Shown: piece by piece, positions 7,781-14,113 of the stretch
Numbering within the stretch: position 1 is the stretch's first letter
Layout of the letters: every line of letters begins with the position of its first letter
Source: Chloroflexota bacterium
GTDB taxonomy: Bacteria; Chloroflexota; Anaerolineae; Anaerolineales; UBA4823
Direction: 5' to 3'
DNA: 18,491 nucleotides
Assembly: GCA_017860725.1 (NCBI GenBank)
Contig: JAGDMX010000014.1
Coordinates: 1-18,491 of the forward strand
Notes under the pieces: model-generated
Database searches by the model: none
What the model was told of the DNA's origin: nothing
The model's input: the letters and a program-made list of their open reading frames with translations, nothing else
Translations under genes and position numbers: made by a program

Positions 7781-7920
7781 TGTATTTTATGAACAACCTT
7801 AGCCACAAAATTCGCAAGTTCAACCGGTTTGAATTGAAATACTTGATCACCCTGAAGCAGGCCGAGCAATTCAAAACAGTTCTGCGAGCCTACCTGATCC
7901 CCAGACGAACACAGCAATAA
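7777..7920 (+). pseudogene. N-terminal fragment of a VTC-domain polyphosphate polymerase-like gene
   Basis: The reading frame gives 47 residues from ATG 7777 (43 from ATG 7789) to TAA at 7918-7920. The segment FNRFELKYLITLKQAEQF is the characteristic start of the VTC domain, in which the RxELKY strand forms part of the polyphosphate-synthesis tunnel. Bacterial VTC-domain proteins are normally about 230-300 residues, so more than 80 percent is missing here. The frame leaves family similarity at about residue 38 (IPRRTQQ) and ends 20 bp before a terminator hairpin. I infer a deletion or rearrangement that left only the 5' end. It could still be expressed as a small peptide, but no function is expected. 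Confidence 0.55.
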
Positions 7921-7940
7921 TTATGCTGGTTCGCCATAAT

Positions 7941-7972
7941 AAAAAAAATCGCCGTGGTTTACGGCGATTTTT
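7941..7972 (-). terminator. Intrinsic terminator of tRNA-Glu, bidirectional in form
   Basis: The stem ATCGCCG / CGGCGAT with a 7-nt loop (7955-7961) is flanked by eight A on the left and five T on the right. The A/T flanks extend the pairing. On the minus strand it ends in eight T and follows the tRNA 3' end by 4 nt. On the plus strand it could also end transcripts from the DUF4405 gene. Confidence 0.85.
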
Positions 7973-7976
7973 ACTG

Positions 7977-8049
7977 TGCCCCCAAGGGGACTCGAACCCC
8001 TGTTTTGGCCTTGAGAGGGCCGCGTCCTGGGCCGCTAGACGATGGGGGC
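7977..8049 (-). tRNA. tRNA-Glu (anticodon CTC)
   Basis: The 73-nt cloverleaf folds on the minus strand. The acceptor stem is GCCCCCA / TGGGGGC with discriminator A. The D arm GTCTAGCGGCCCAGGAC is nearly identical to bacterial tRNA-Glu. The anticodon loop is CTCTCAA with CTC at 8015-8013, and the T arm is AGGGG-TTCGAGT-CCCCT. It reads GAG codons. The anticodon stem has four good pairs and a C27-A43 mismatch at its outer end. The 3' CCA is not encoded (the next bases are CAG), so it must be added by the CCA-adding enzyme. It has its own promoter and terminator. Confidence 0.95.
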
Positions 8050-8061
8050 CAAAGCGGGGAA

Positions 8062-8090
8062 ATTCTACCATGCTCCCCGCCGGTCGTCAA
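8062..8090 (-). promoter_or_regulatory. tRNA-Glu promoter
   Basis: On the minus strand TTGACG (8090-8085), 17 bp, then TAGAAT (8067-8062) with an upstream TGG as extended -10. The start would be near 8055, 6 nt before the mature tRNA. A 7-bp inverted repeat, GCGGGGA / TCCCCGC (8054-8060 and 8074-8080), straddles the -10, and the discriminator is GC-rich, as in growth-rate-controlled stable RNA promoters. Confidence 0.75.
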
Positions 8091-8142
8091 CGAATCACTT
8101 TAGTCATTCAAGGAAGGGTCTCCGATCCTTGCCCTTAGGATA

Positions 8143-8240
8143 CGTCAGTTCGGGATAAGGAAAAAAGAGGTGTTTTGGGTTTATTTTGGGCGGCTCCGCC
8201 GCCCAAAATAAACCCAAAATCCTTTTATCCCGAATTCACG
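8143..8240 (+). repeat. MITE-like hairpin repeat, copy 2, with target duplication
   Basis: This 98-bp copy of the element at 6631-6721 is in the same orientation. The ends CGTCAGTTCGGGATAA and TTATCCCGAATTCACG are conserved. The central palindrome is longer (22-bp arms, TCC loop) because of an extra TTT/AAA in each arm. It is flanked by TTAGGATA at 8135-8142 and 8241-8248; the repeat extends to 9 bp if the following C is counted. The right copy contains the fadD stop codon. The hairpin may also act as a transcription barrier after fadD. Confidence 0.85.
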
Positions 8241-9923
8241 TTAGGATACTTTCTCTTTCTCCTGGCGTACCAGCTCGCGGCGTAGGATTTTACCAACTGT
8301 CGTCTTGGGAAGCTCGCTGCGAAATTCGACATGTGTCGGCACCTTGAACTTGGCCAGGCGATCCTTACACCAATCCTTGATCTCATCCTCCGTAGCTGTC
8401 TCTCCTTCTTTGAGCACCACCCAGGCTTTGACGGTTTCACCACGATAGGGATCGGGGATGCCTGCCACACCCACTTCCAGCACCTTTGGATTGGCAGCGA
8501 CCACCTCTTCCACCTCGCGCGGCCAGACCTGGTAACCGCCAGGCTTGATCAGCTCTTTCTTGCGATCGACGATGTAGAAATAGCCCTTCTCGTCCATACG
8601 GGCGATGTCACCGGTATAAAGCCATCCGTCCCGTAAAGAATTGGCCGTCTCGGTGGGCATATTATGATAACCTTTCATCACATTTGGGCCTTTGAAAACC
8701 AACTCACCAATCTCCCCAACCGGCATCACGGTGACCTCATCTTCCAGGTCGATAATGCGGCAATCGATATCCGGTAAGGGCAGGCCAATCGAGCCGGGCG
8801 GGTTCTCGCCATACAACGGGTTGGCATGCGAGGCAGTGGGCGCTTCCGACAATCCGTACCCTTCTACCAGCTTACCGCCTGTCAGGGCTTCAAACCTATC
8901 TTTAGTCTCCCGCAAGAGCGGCGCTGATCCGGATATACAGGCTTTGATCGTGCCTAGTTTATACTTTCCGGCCTTGACATCCGGGTGATTGTTGATAGCA
9001 TTGTACATGGTTGGCACACCCGGATAAATGGAGACTCCATATTTTTGGATGCTGTCCAAAACATCCTTGAGGTCTCGCGGATTCGGAACCATCACCATCG
9101 ACGCGCCAGCACGGATGGCGAAGCACATGCCAGCCACCATACCGTAGACGTGAAAGAGGGGGATGGCCATCAATACCACCTCTTTCCCATCCTCACAATC
9201 CGGCAACCAGGCGTGAATCATTAATGTACTTGCCACCAGGTTACGGTGCAAAGCAATCACACCCTTGGAAACACCGGTGGTGCCGCCGCTATATTGGAAC
9301 AGCGCCACATCATCCGGCGTGACTTCCACTTTAGGTCGACCTCCTGGCTTGTAGCGAGCAATCAAATCCTGCAGCCAGATATCCCCTTCGGCAAGCTGCA
9401 CCCGAAAACCGCCCTTTTTTTCCTTGGTCAGGGTAAACAGGAAAGATAAGACCGGTGACAGAGCTTCCTTGATATTGGTAACAATCAGCTTACGGATCTT
9501 GGTCTTGGGCTGCACTTCCTTGATCGTGTTGTAAAAATTACTCATCACCAGCATTATCTCGAAACCGGCGTCGTTCGCTTGATGCTCGATTTCACGCGCG
9601 CTGTAGAGAGGATTTGTGGCAACCACTACTCCGCCTGCCTTGAGAACCGCGAAATAGGCGATCACAAATTGAGGTGAATTTGGCATAAAAATCCCTACCC
9701 GATCACCCTTCTTAACTCCCAGGTCGACCAGGCCAGCGGCCAAGCGATCCGTGAGAGCATTCATCTCCTTGTAACTAATCTTTTCACCCTTAAAGATTGT
9801 GCAGGGGGTTTCGGGATATTTGCGAGCTGACTCCTCGAGTAGTTCGAACAGTGTCACAGAAGGATAGTCTATCGTTGTGGGTACACCATTGTCGTAATAC
9901 TTTAGCCAGGGCCGGTCATCCAT
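8241..9923 (-). CDS. fadD: Long-chain fatty-acid-CoA ligase
   Basis: The enzyme activates fatty acids with ATP through an acyl-adenylate, then forms the CoA thioester. The product is 560 residues of the ANL superfamily. The phosphate loop YSGGTTGVSKG is at 211-221, the GYGLSEAP motif follows, then DGWLYTGDIARMDEKGYF and the hinge IVDRKKELIKPGGYQVWP. Near the C-terminus is the catalytic-lysine motif GKILRREL. Start: ATG at 9923 has GGAGG (9933-9929) 5 nt upstream; a longer frame from ATG 9935 has no ribosome binding site and would use that GGAGG as coding. The gene has a near-consensus promoter of its own with an inverted repeat over the -35. Its TAA stop lies in the target duplication of the adjoining repeat. 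Confidence 0.92.
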   Translation of the reverse strand: MDDRPWLKYYDNGVPTTIDYPSVTLFELLEESARKYPETPCTIFKGEKISYKEMNALTDRLAAGLVDLGVKKGDRVGIFMPNSPQFVIAYFAVLKAGGVVVATNPLYSAREIEHQANDAGFEIMLVMSNFYNTIKEVQPKTKIRKLIVTNIKEALSPVLSFLFTLTKEKKGGFRVQLAEGDIWLQDLIARYKPGGRPKVEVTPDDVALFQYSGGTTGVSKGVIALHRNLVASTLMIHAWLPDCEDGKEVVLMAIPLFHVYGMVAGMCFAIRAGASMVMVPNPRDLKDVLDSIQKYGVSIYPGVPTMYNAINNHPDVKAGKYKLGTIKACISGSAPLLRETKDRFEALTGGKLVEGYGLSEAPTASHANPLYGENPPGSIGLPLPDIDCRIIDLEDEVTVMPVGEIGELVFKGPNVMKGYHNMPTETANSLRDGWLYTGDIARMDEKGYFYIVDRKKELIKPGGYQVWPREVEEVVAANPKVLEVGVAGIPDPYRGETVKAWVVLKEGETATEDEIKDWCKDRLAKFKVPTHVEFRSELPKTTVGKILRRELVRQEKEKVS

Positions 9924-9976
9924 TTCCGCCTCCATCAGTTGGTATAAGGATTGATTTGGGGATAAATTGTAGTTAT

Positions 9977-10005
9977 AGTATAGAATCTTTTTTTTCGATT
10001 GTCAA
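9977..10005 (-). promoter_or_regulatory. fadD promoter
   Basis: On the minus strand TTGACA (10005-10000), 17 bp, TATACT (9982-9977). This is a perfect -35 and a 5/6 -10 at ideal spacing. The start would be near 9970, about 47 nt before the ATG at 9923. Confidence 0.8.
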
Positions 10006-10032
10006 ATGATTGGACAACCAAATCAATTGACA
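10000..10032. promoter_or_regulatory. Inverted-repeat operator candidate of fadD
   Basis: Two 12-nt arms, TGTCAAATGATT (10000-10011) and AATCAATTGACA (10021-10032), are inverted copies with one mismatch and a 9-nt spacer. Their centres are 21 bp apart, two helical turns. The left arm covers the -35 of fadD, so a dimeric repressor could block it. Fatty-acid genes are often under TetR- or GntR-type repressors; which protein binds here is unknown. Confidence 0.5.
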
Positions 10033-10054
10033 GATTGTACATCCAGTCGAAAAT

Positions 10055-11032
10055 CTATCGCCCGGATAACCAGCTCAGGATCAAACTTTCGATCCGGCTC
10101 AGCGTATCTTCCTGCCCGGCATTAAACCAGTGAATATGCGGATCGTCGGGCTTGAACCAATTTGCCTGACGGCGAACAAAGATGCGTGTTTGGCGTTTCA
10201 TCTGAGTTGCTGCTTCTTCAAGGGGTAGCCTGCCAAATAAATAGGCGATGATTTCCCGATAGCCGATTGCCGAGAGCGTGGGTAAATCCGGTGAATAACC
10301 ACGAGCCAGAAGCAATTGGACTTCCTGGACAAAGCCAGCCTGTAACATGTCATCGATACGGGTATCGATGCGAGTGTATAACTCCTGGCGGGGACGAGTT
10401 AGACCGATCATAATAAATCGGTACGGCGCAAGGCCGCTGCTGCGCTGTGCAGAGAAAGGTCGACCGGTGGTGAGGATCACCTCCAGAGCACGGATGGTGC
10501 GTCGGACATTGCGTGAGTCGATACTGCCCGCAGCCTGGGGATCCAATAGAGCCAGCCGAGCATGCAATCCATCCTTACCAATCTGCTTTTCCCATGCTTC
10601 AAGTGCCGCCCGCAGTTGGGGATCTGGCTCCACCGGTGGAACGGCCCAACCCTGGATTACCGCCCGGATATACTGACCAGTGCCACCAACCAGGATCGGC
10701 AGCCGGCCGCACGCCTGGATTTGTAAAATCGCCTGGGCAGCCAGCCGCTGGAAAACTGCCAGGCTCAGCGGTTCATCTGGGTCTGCGATATCGATCAGGT
10801 GGTGAGGTATCCCGTGCCGATCAGCGATTGAAGGCTTGGCAGTGCCAATATCCATTCCGCGGTAGAACAAACGTGAATCAGCGGATACAATTTCACCGGA
10901 AAGTCGCAGAGCCAGTTCGATGGCAAGTTCCGTCTTCCCAACCGCAGTGGGACCCACCAGCACGACCAGAGCGCCTCTGTCTTCGGATGCGCCAGCAGTT
11001 GTGAGCGGTAGGTCAAGCTCAGGAAATTGCAT
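10055..11032 (-). CDS. miaA: tRNA dimethylallyltransferase
   Basis: MiaA transfers a dimethylallyl group to N6 of A37 in tRNAs that read codons starting with U. The 325-residue protein has the P-loop GPTAVGKT at 27-34 and the substrate motif ADSRLFYRGMDIGTAKP at 51-67. VGGTGQYIRAV follows, and the C-terminal part carries KRQTRIFVRRQANWF, typical of the family. I chose ATG at 11032 (weak GAG nearby). The frame can be read from TTG at 11047, but that start has no ribosome binding site. The start overlaps the end of yraN by 14 bp, so it is the third gene of the glycosyltransferase-yraN-miaA operon. Confidence 0.95.
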   Translation of the reverse strand: MQFPELDLPLTTAGASEDRGALVVLVGPTAVGKTELAIELALRLSGEIVSADSRLFYRGMDIGTAKPSIADRHGIPHHLIDIADPDEPLSLAVFQRLAAQAILQIQACGRLPILVGGTGQYIRAVIQGWAVPPVEPDPQLRAALEAWEKQIGKDGLHARLALLDPQAAGSIDSRNVRRTIRALEVILTTGRPFSAQRSSGLAPYRFIMIGLTRPRQELYTRIDTRIDDMLQAGFVQEVQLLLARGYSPDLPTLSAIGYREIIAYLFGRLPLEEAATQMKRQTRIFVRRQANWFKPDDPHIHWFNAGQEDTLSRIESLILSWLSGR

Positions 11033-11387
11033 TCTCGAAATGCACAATTTCAGGCAAATCGGCGCCAGGTTTACGCCGAATAGCGATCACATCCAGGCGG
11101 CAATCCCCTATGAATTCCGGATGGGACTGCAAATAAGCCTCCACAGCCGCTAGCAGATGCTCCCGCTTTTTGGAGGTGATAGACCCTTCTGGTAAACCAT
11201 ACTCGCTCGACCGCCGCGTCTTTACCTCCACAAATACCAGTAAGTCATCTGCCGCCGCGACTACTAGATCGATTTCACCGTAAGGCGTGCGCACATTTTG
11301 GGCAATCAAGCGATAACCGCGTTCTATAAGAAAGTTACGTGCATAAGCCTCGCCCCAACGGCCAAGAGACTGCCGGGTGGATTTCAT
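11019..11387 (-). CDS. yraN: UPF0102 (YraN) family endonuclease-like protein
   Basis: This is a 122-residue protein of the YraN family with a PD-(D/E)xK nuclease-like core: GEID at 37-40 and EVKTR at 54-58, preceded by the family N-terminus GRWGEAYARNFLIERGY. Its role is not well established; these proteins have been proposed to act on DNA or Holliday-junction-like structures. The ATG at 11387 overlaps the glycosyltransferase stop as ATGA, and its own end overlaps miaA by 14 bp, so translation is probably coupled through all three genes. Confidence 0.92.
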   Translation of the reverse strand: MKSTRQSLGRWGEAYARNFLIERGYRLIAQNVRTPYGEIDLVVAAADDLLVFVEVKTRRSSEYGLPEGSITSKKREHLLAAVEAYLQSHPEFIGDCRLDVIAIRRKPGADLPEIVHFENAIS

Positions 11388-12586
11388 TGGCCAATGCCTC
11401 TCATCCTGCGCTTGGTTCGTTGATTGTCAGCCCCATTTTTTATGGCCGCCTGCTCGATGAGGCGCTCATAATGCTCCAGCATCACCTGGCTGGTGCGCTC
11501 GATGGCATATTTTTCGGCTTCCAGGCGGGCTTGCGCCCCCATCTGGCGGCGTTTTCCATGATCCACCACCAGGCGAACCATCTTGGCTGTAAAAGCGGCC
11601 AAATCCTCGCTGGCAGCAAGCAGTCCGGTATACCCATCCTTTACGGTGTCGCCGACGCCGGGAGATTGAATTCCAAGCACCGGCAAGCCACCAGCCATGG
11701 CCTCAATTACGGTCAACGGGTGAACCTCGGTGACAGAAGCAGTCACAAAAGCGTCTGCACATGCCAGGTAACGTGGTATTTCCGGATAAGGCAACTTACC
11801 GATAAAAGTTACACGGTGGTCGATTTTTAATTGGCTGGCCAGACTCCTCAAGTTTTCACGGTCGGGGCCATCTCCGATCAGCATCAGGCGGACATTCTCA
11901 TAAGCACTCGCCGTGCTGGCAAAAGCACGTAGCAAGAACTGCACATTTTTTTCAAGACCAAGCCTGCCTACAAAAACCAGGATCACATCCTCCGGATCAT
12001 AACCCAGTTCGGCCCGATCGCGGGGTAGAGTGGGATTTTGGAAAGGTCGGATATCCACTCCGTTCGGCACCACTTCGATGGGAGAGTCTACACCAAATCG
12101 CTGAAGGACTTCTTTCATCCCCGGAGAGGGTGAGACAACCAGGTCAATCGAGCGGCAGTACACCGGCAGGTATGCCTGGATGGCGGTTTCGCTGATTGCA
12201 TCGGGCACCAGCGGGGCATATACATGGGCATACAGATCATAGCGAGTATGGTTTGTAAAAACAATCGGTATGCCACGCGGCCGGCAATAGCGCAGCGCCA
12301 GGGTACCGCTGATGAATGGATGGTGCACATGCACCACATCCATCGTGCGTACCAGTCGGATTGCACTGTTGTTATAACGTAAGCTGATATAAAACCCGGT
12401 GTTCAAGACGGGCAAACCCTTAGATCGGATGACCCTGGGCTCATCATCCTGATAATCCTCATAGCCGAAGGTGAAAACATAAACTTCGTGACCGATTTTC
12501 TCCAGGGCTTCTTTATTAATCGCAATATAATTGGTCACCCCGCTAATGTAAGGCTTATAAGCGTCCGCTAGCATGCCAATTCTCAT
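11384..12586 (-). CDS. GT4-family glycosyltransferase, probably lipid-directed
   Basis: The 400-residue protein has the two-domain GT-B fold. The N-terminal acceptor domain begins MRIGMLADAYKPYISGVTNY and has HVHHPF at 86-91 and TNHTRYDLY. The C-terminal nucleotide-sugar domain has VFVGRLGLEKN, LMLIGDGPDREN and the EX7E motif E287-E295 in TEVHPLTVIEAMAGG. This layout resembles diacylglycerol alpha-glucosyltransferases and phosphatidylinositol mannosyltransferases, so membrane glycolipid synthesis is likely but not proven. Start: ATG at 12586 has GAGG 5 nt upstream. The frame runs on to ATG 12601, but that ATG directly follows the -10 box of the promoter and would not be in the mRNA. ATG 12589 is a minor alternative. 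Confidence 0.88.
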   Translation of the reverse strand: MRIGMLADAYKPYISGVTNYIAINKEALEKIGHEVYVFTFGYEDYQDDEPRVIRSKGLPVLNTGFYISLRYNNSAIRLVRTMDVVHVHHPFISGTLALRYCRPRGIPIVFTNHTRYDLYAHVYAPLVPDAISETAIQAYLPVYCRSIDLVVSPSPGMKEVLQRFGVDSPIEVVPNGVDIRPFQNPTLPRDRAELGYDPEDVILVFVGRLGLEKNVQFLLRAFASTASAYENVRLMLIGDGPDRENLRSLASQLKIDHRVTFIGKLPYPEIPRYLACADAFVTASVTEVHPLTVIEAMAGGLPVLGIQSPGVGDTVKDGYTGLLAASEDLAAFTAKMVRLVVDHGKRRQMGAQARLEAEKYAIERTSQVMLEHYERLIEQAAIKNGADNQRTKRRMRGIGQ

Positions 12587-12601
12587 CATCACCTCACTCA
12601 T

Positions 12602-12630
12602 ATCCTAAGCGCAAGAGGGTAAATCGTCAA
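12602..12630 (-). promoter_or_regulatory. Promoter of the glycosyltransferase-yraN-miaA operon
   Basis: On the minus strand TTGACG (12630-12625), 17 bp, TAGGAT (12607-12602). Transcription would start near 12595, leaving a leader of about 9 nt that contains the GAGG ribosome binding site. It is back to back with the promoter at 12648-12676. An imperfect inverted repeat, GCCAAAGC / GCTTGGC, lies between them (12631-12653). Confidence 0.65.
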
Positions 12631-12647
12631 GCCAAAGCTTAGCATGC

Positions 12648-12676
12648 TTGGCAGTATCCGCGATGAAGGTTAGAAT
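12648..12676 (+). promoter_or_regulatory. Promoter of the membrane protein gene, leaderless layout
   Basis: TTGGCA (12648-12653), 17 bp, TAGAAT (12671-12676): each hexamer is 5/6 and the spacing is ideal. The ATG at 12683 begins 7 nt after the -10, exactly where transcription should start. No ribosome binding site is present. Confidence 0.65.
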
Positions 12677-12682
12677 TAATGT

Positions 12683-13504
12683 ATGCAAGAGTCATCCAAA
12701 CCAGGTTATCTGCCCGACGCCGAAAGGCTGAGCGTTCTGGCAGCGACGATCCTGTTGGCTTACGCACTGTCACGCTTTGTCGACTTGCCGAGCAGACAGA
12801 TCGCCATCCAGCTTCCTGGGATTTACCTGGAAGCTCAGGTAAATATTCGCACTCTAGTTGCCCTATTGGTTGCTATTCTAACCGCTGCTGGAGCTGATTG
12901 GCTCATACGCGACCACCCGGCACGCGGTAAGAAGCCAATCTTCGAACACTGGCTCCTGCCGGCATTGACAGCGCTGATCGTCGCCGTGCCATTGTCACAG
13001 ATGCCGCTCAGCATCATCTGGTGGGTAGGCTTCGCCTTGGGAGGAGCAGCATTGATCCTGGTCTTGATTGCTGAGTATATCGCGCTCGACCCGGATGACA
13101 TCCGCCACCCATTAGCCTCCGCCGGTTTAATCGCTATATCTTTTGCCCTCTTTCTAGCGCTTGCTGTTGCCCTGCGCTTCTCGGGGGCGCGCTTATTCTT
13201 AATTCTGCCTGCGCTTACATTAGCTGCCGGGTTGGTCAGTCTACGGACACTGCATCTCCGTCTGCACGGACGCTGGGTATTTCTGGAAGCCGGGCTGGTT
13301 GCGCTGATGATCGCCCAACTGGTCGCGGCAATGCATTACTGGCCGCTTAGCCCGGTACCCTATGGACTGGTTCTGCTGGGGCCTGCCTATGCTTTGACTA
13401 GTCTGTTCGCCCGTTTGGAAGAAGGCGAGACCGTTCGGCAGGCAATCCTCGAACCGGTGGTCATCTTGCTGTTGGTGTGGGGCACTGCAATTTGGATTCG
13501 CTGA
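12683..13504 (+). CDS. Multi-pass membrane protein of unknown function
   Basis: This is a 273-residue protein with about seven to eight hydrophobic segments and short charged loops (LIRDHPARGKKP near 75-86, EYIALDPDDIRHP near 130-142, RLEEGETVRQ near 247). No catalytic motif is visible. It resembles the DUF5656-type membrane proteins seen in Chloroflexota, but I am not certain of that family. A consensus-like promoter lies directly upstream with the ATG at the expected transcription start. The next gene begins 16 nt after its stop, so it is the first gene of a likely operon with the M67 peptidase and perhaps plsY. Confidence 0.75.
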   Translation: MQESSKPGYLPDAERLSVLAATILLAYALSRFVDLPSRQIAIQLPGIYLEAQVNIRTLVALLVAILTAAGADWLIRDHPARGKKPIFEHWLLPALTALIVAVPLSQMPLSIIWWVGFALGGAALILVLIAEYIALDPDDIRHPLASAGLIAISFALFLALAVALRFSGARLFLILPALTLAAGLVSLRTLHLRLHGRWVFLEAGLVALMIAQLVAAMHYWPLSPVPYGLVLLGPAYALTSLFARLEEGETVRQAILEPVVILLLVWGTAIWIR

Positions 13505-13520
13505 CTAACCAAACCGGGTT

Positions 13521-13970
13521 ATGACAGAAATTCCTTTACCCGATCCCAATTCAACTCCGATGAGAGGTCTCATCTTACCTTTGCCGCTCCGGGATGAAAT
13601 ACGATCCCATATTATCCAGGCTTTACCTGAGGAAGCCTGTGGGATAGCGGCCGGTCGGGACAATTTGGTAAACCTGGTGATCCCAATCACCAACCAGCTA
13701 CACAGCCCGGTGCGTTTTCACATGGAGCCTAATGAACAGCTGCAGGCGTTCGAAAAGATCGACGAAAATGGGTTAGAGCTGCTGGCTATCTATCATTCAC
13801 ATCCCATGGGGCTTGATCAACCCTCCAGCACAGATATTGCTGAGGCTTACTACCCAGATGCGATCTATCTGATATGGTTTCCCGATCCAATTGACTGGAA
13901 CTGCCGTGGATTTATGATTCAAGAGGGTGATTTTCACGAAGTGCCAATCCGATTAACACATCAGGAGTAA
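13521..13970 (+). CDS. M67-family (JAMM/MPN) metallopeptidase
   Basis: The 149-residue protein has a complete JAMM zinc site. The catalytic glutamate is E38 in LPEEACGI, the zinc histidines are H92 and H94 in HSHP, and SSTD follows with S102 and D105, giving HxHPx6SxxD. Single-domain bacterial JAMM proteins cleave isopeptide or peptide bonds, often removing a C-terminal tail from ubiquitin-like sulphur carriers (ThiS/MoaD type). No such carrier is encoded nearby, so the substrate is open. ATG at 13521 has no clear ribosome binding site; ATG at 13560 (MRGLILPLPLRDE) is an alternative that would start nearer to the usual N-terminus. It follows the membrane protein by 16 nt. Confidence 0.85.
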   Translation: MTEIPLPDPNSTPMRGLILPLPLRDEIRSHIIQALPEEACGIAAGRDNLVNLVIPITNQLHSPVRFHMEPNEQLQAFEKIDENGLELLAIYHSHPMGLDQPSSTDIAEAYYPDAIYLIWFPDPIDWNCRGFMIQEGDFHEVPIRLTHQE

Positions 13971-13978
13971 CTTTTGCA

Positions 13979-14036
13979 TCGGTATTGGGTTATTTATAAC
14001 TGCAGATGAAGGTAGCGAATTGCCTCCCTATACCGA
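13979..14036 (+). other. Long-range inverted repeat before plsY
   Basis: The arms TCGGTATTGGG (13979-13989) and CCCTATACCGA (14026-14036) pair at 10 of 11 positions around a 36-nt loop that could hold a further small stem (AGGTA/TGCCT). It lies in the 143-bp gap between the M67 gene and plsY. There is no T-run after it, so it is not an intrinsic terminator. It may be an RNA structure in the mRNA or chance. Confidence 0.3.
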
Positions 14037-14113
14037 ATCTTCTATTTGCCAGGCAGGCTTGAGTGATTACCGATCATTAAGAGCTAAGGGATTCATCGGA
14101 GGAGACAGGAAAA

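Noticed and set aside
7923..8138. A plus-strand frame of 71 codons and minus-strand frames over 7645-8071
   Set aside because: They run through the tRNA-Glu gene, its terminator and promoter, so they are not coding.
11033..11047. TTG start of miaA at 11047
   Set aside because: No ribosome binding site, rarer start, and the extra residues are not part of the family N-terminus; ATG 11032 is preferred.
10513..11830. Two 163-codon plus-strand frames (10513-11004, 11339-11830)
   Set aside because: They are antisense to miaA and to the glycosyltransferase; both sense genes have clear motifs.
12587..12601. Longer start of the glycosyltransferase at 12601
   Set aside because: This ATG directly follows the -10 box and lies before the expected transcription start; ATG 12586 has GAGG at 5 nt.
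13974..14012. Possible -35/-10 pair before plsY (TTGCAT, TATAAC)
   Set aside because: The spacing is only 15 bp and both boxes are weak; co-transcription with the M67 gene is as likely.
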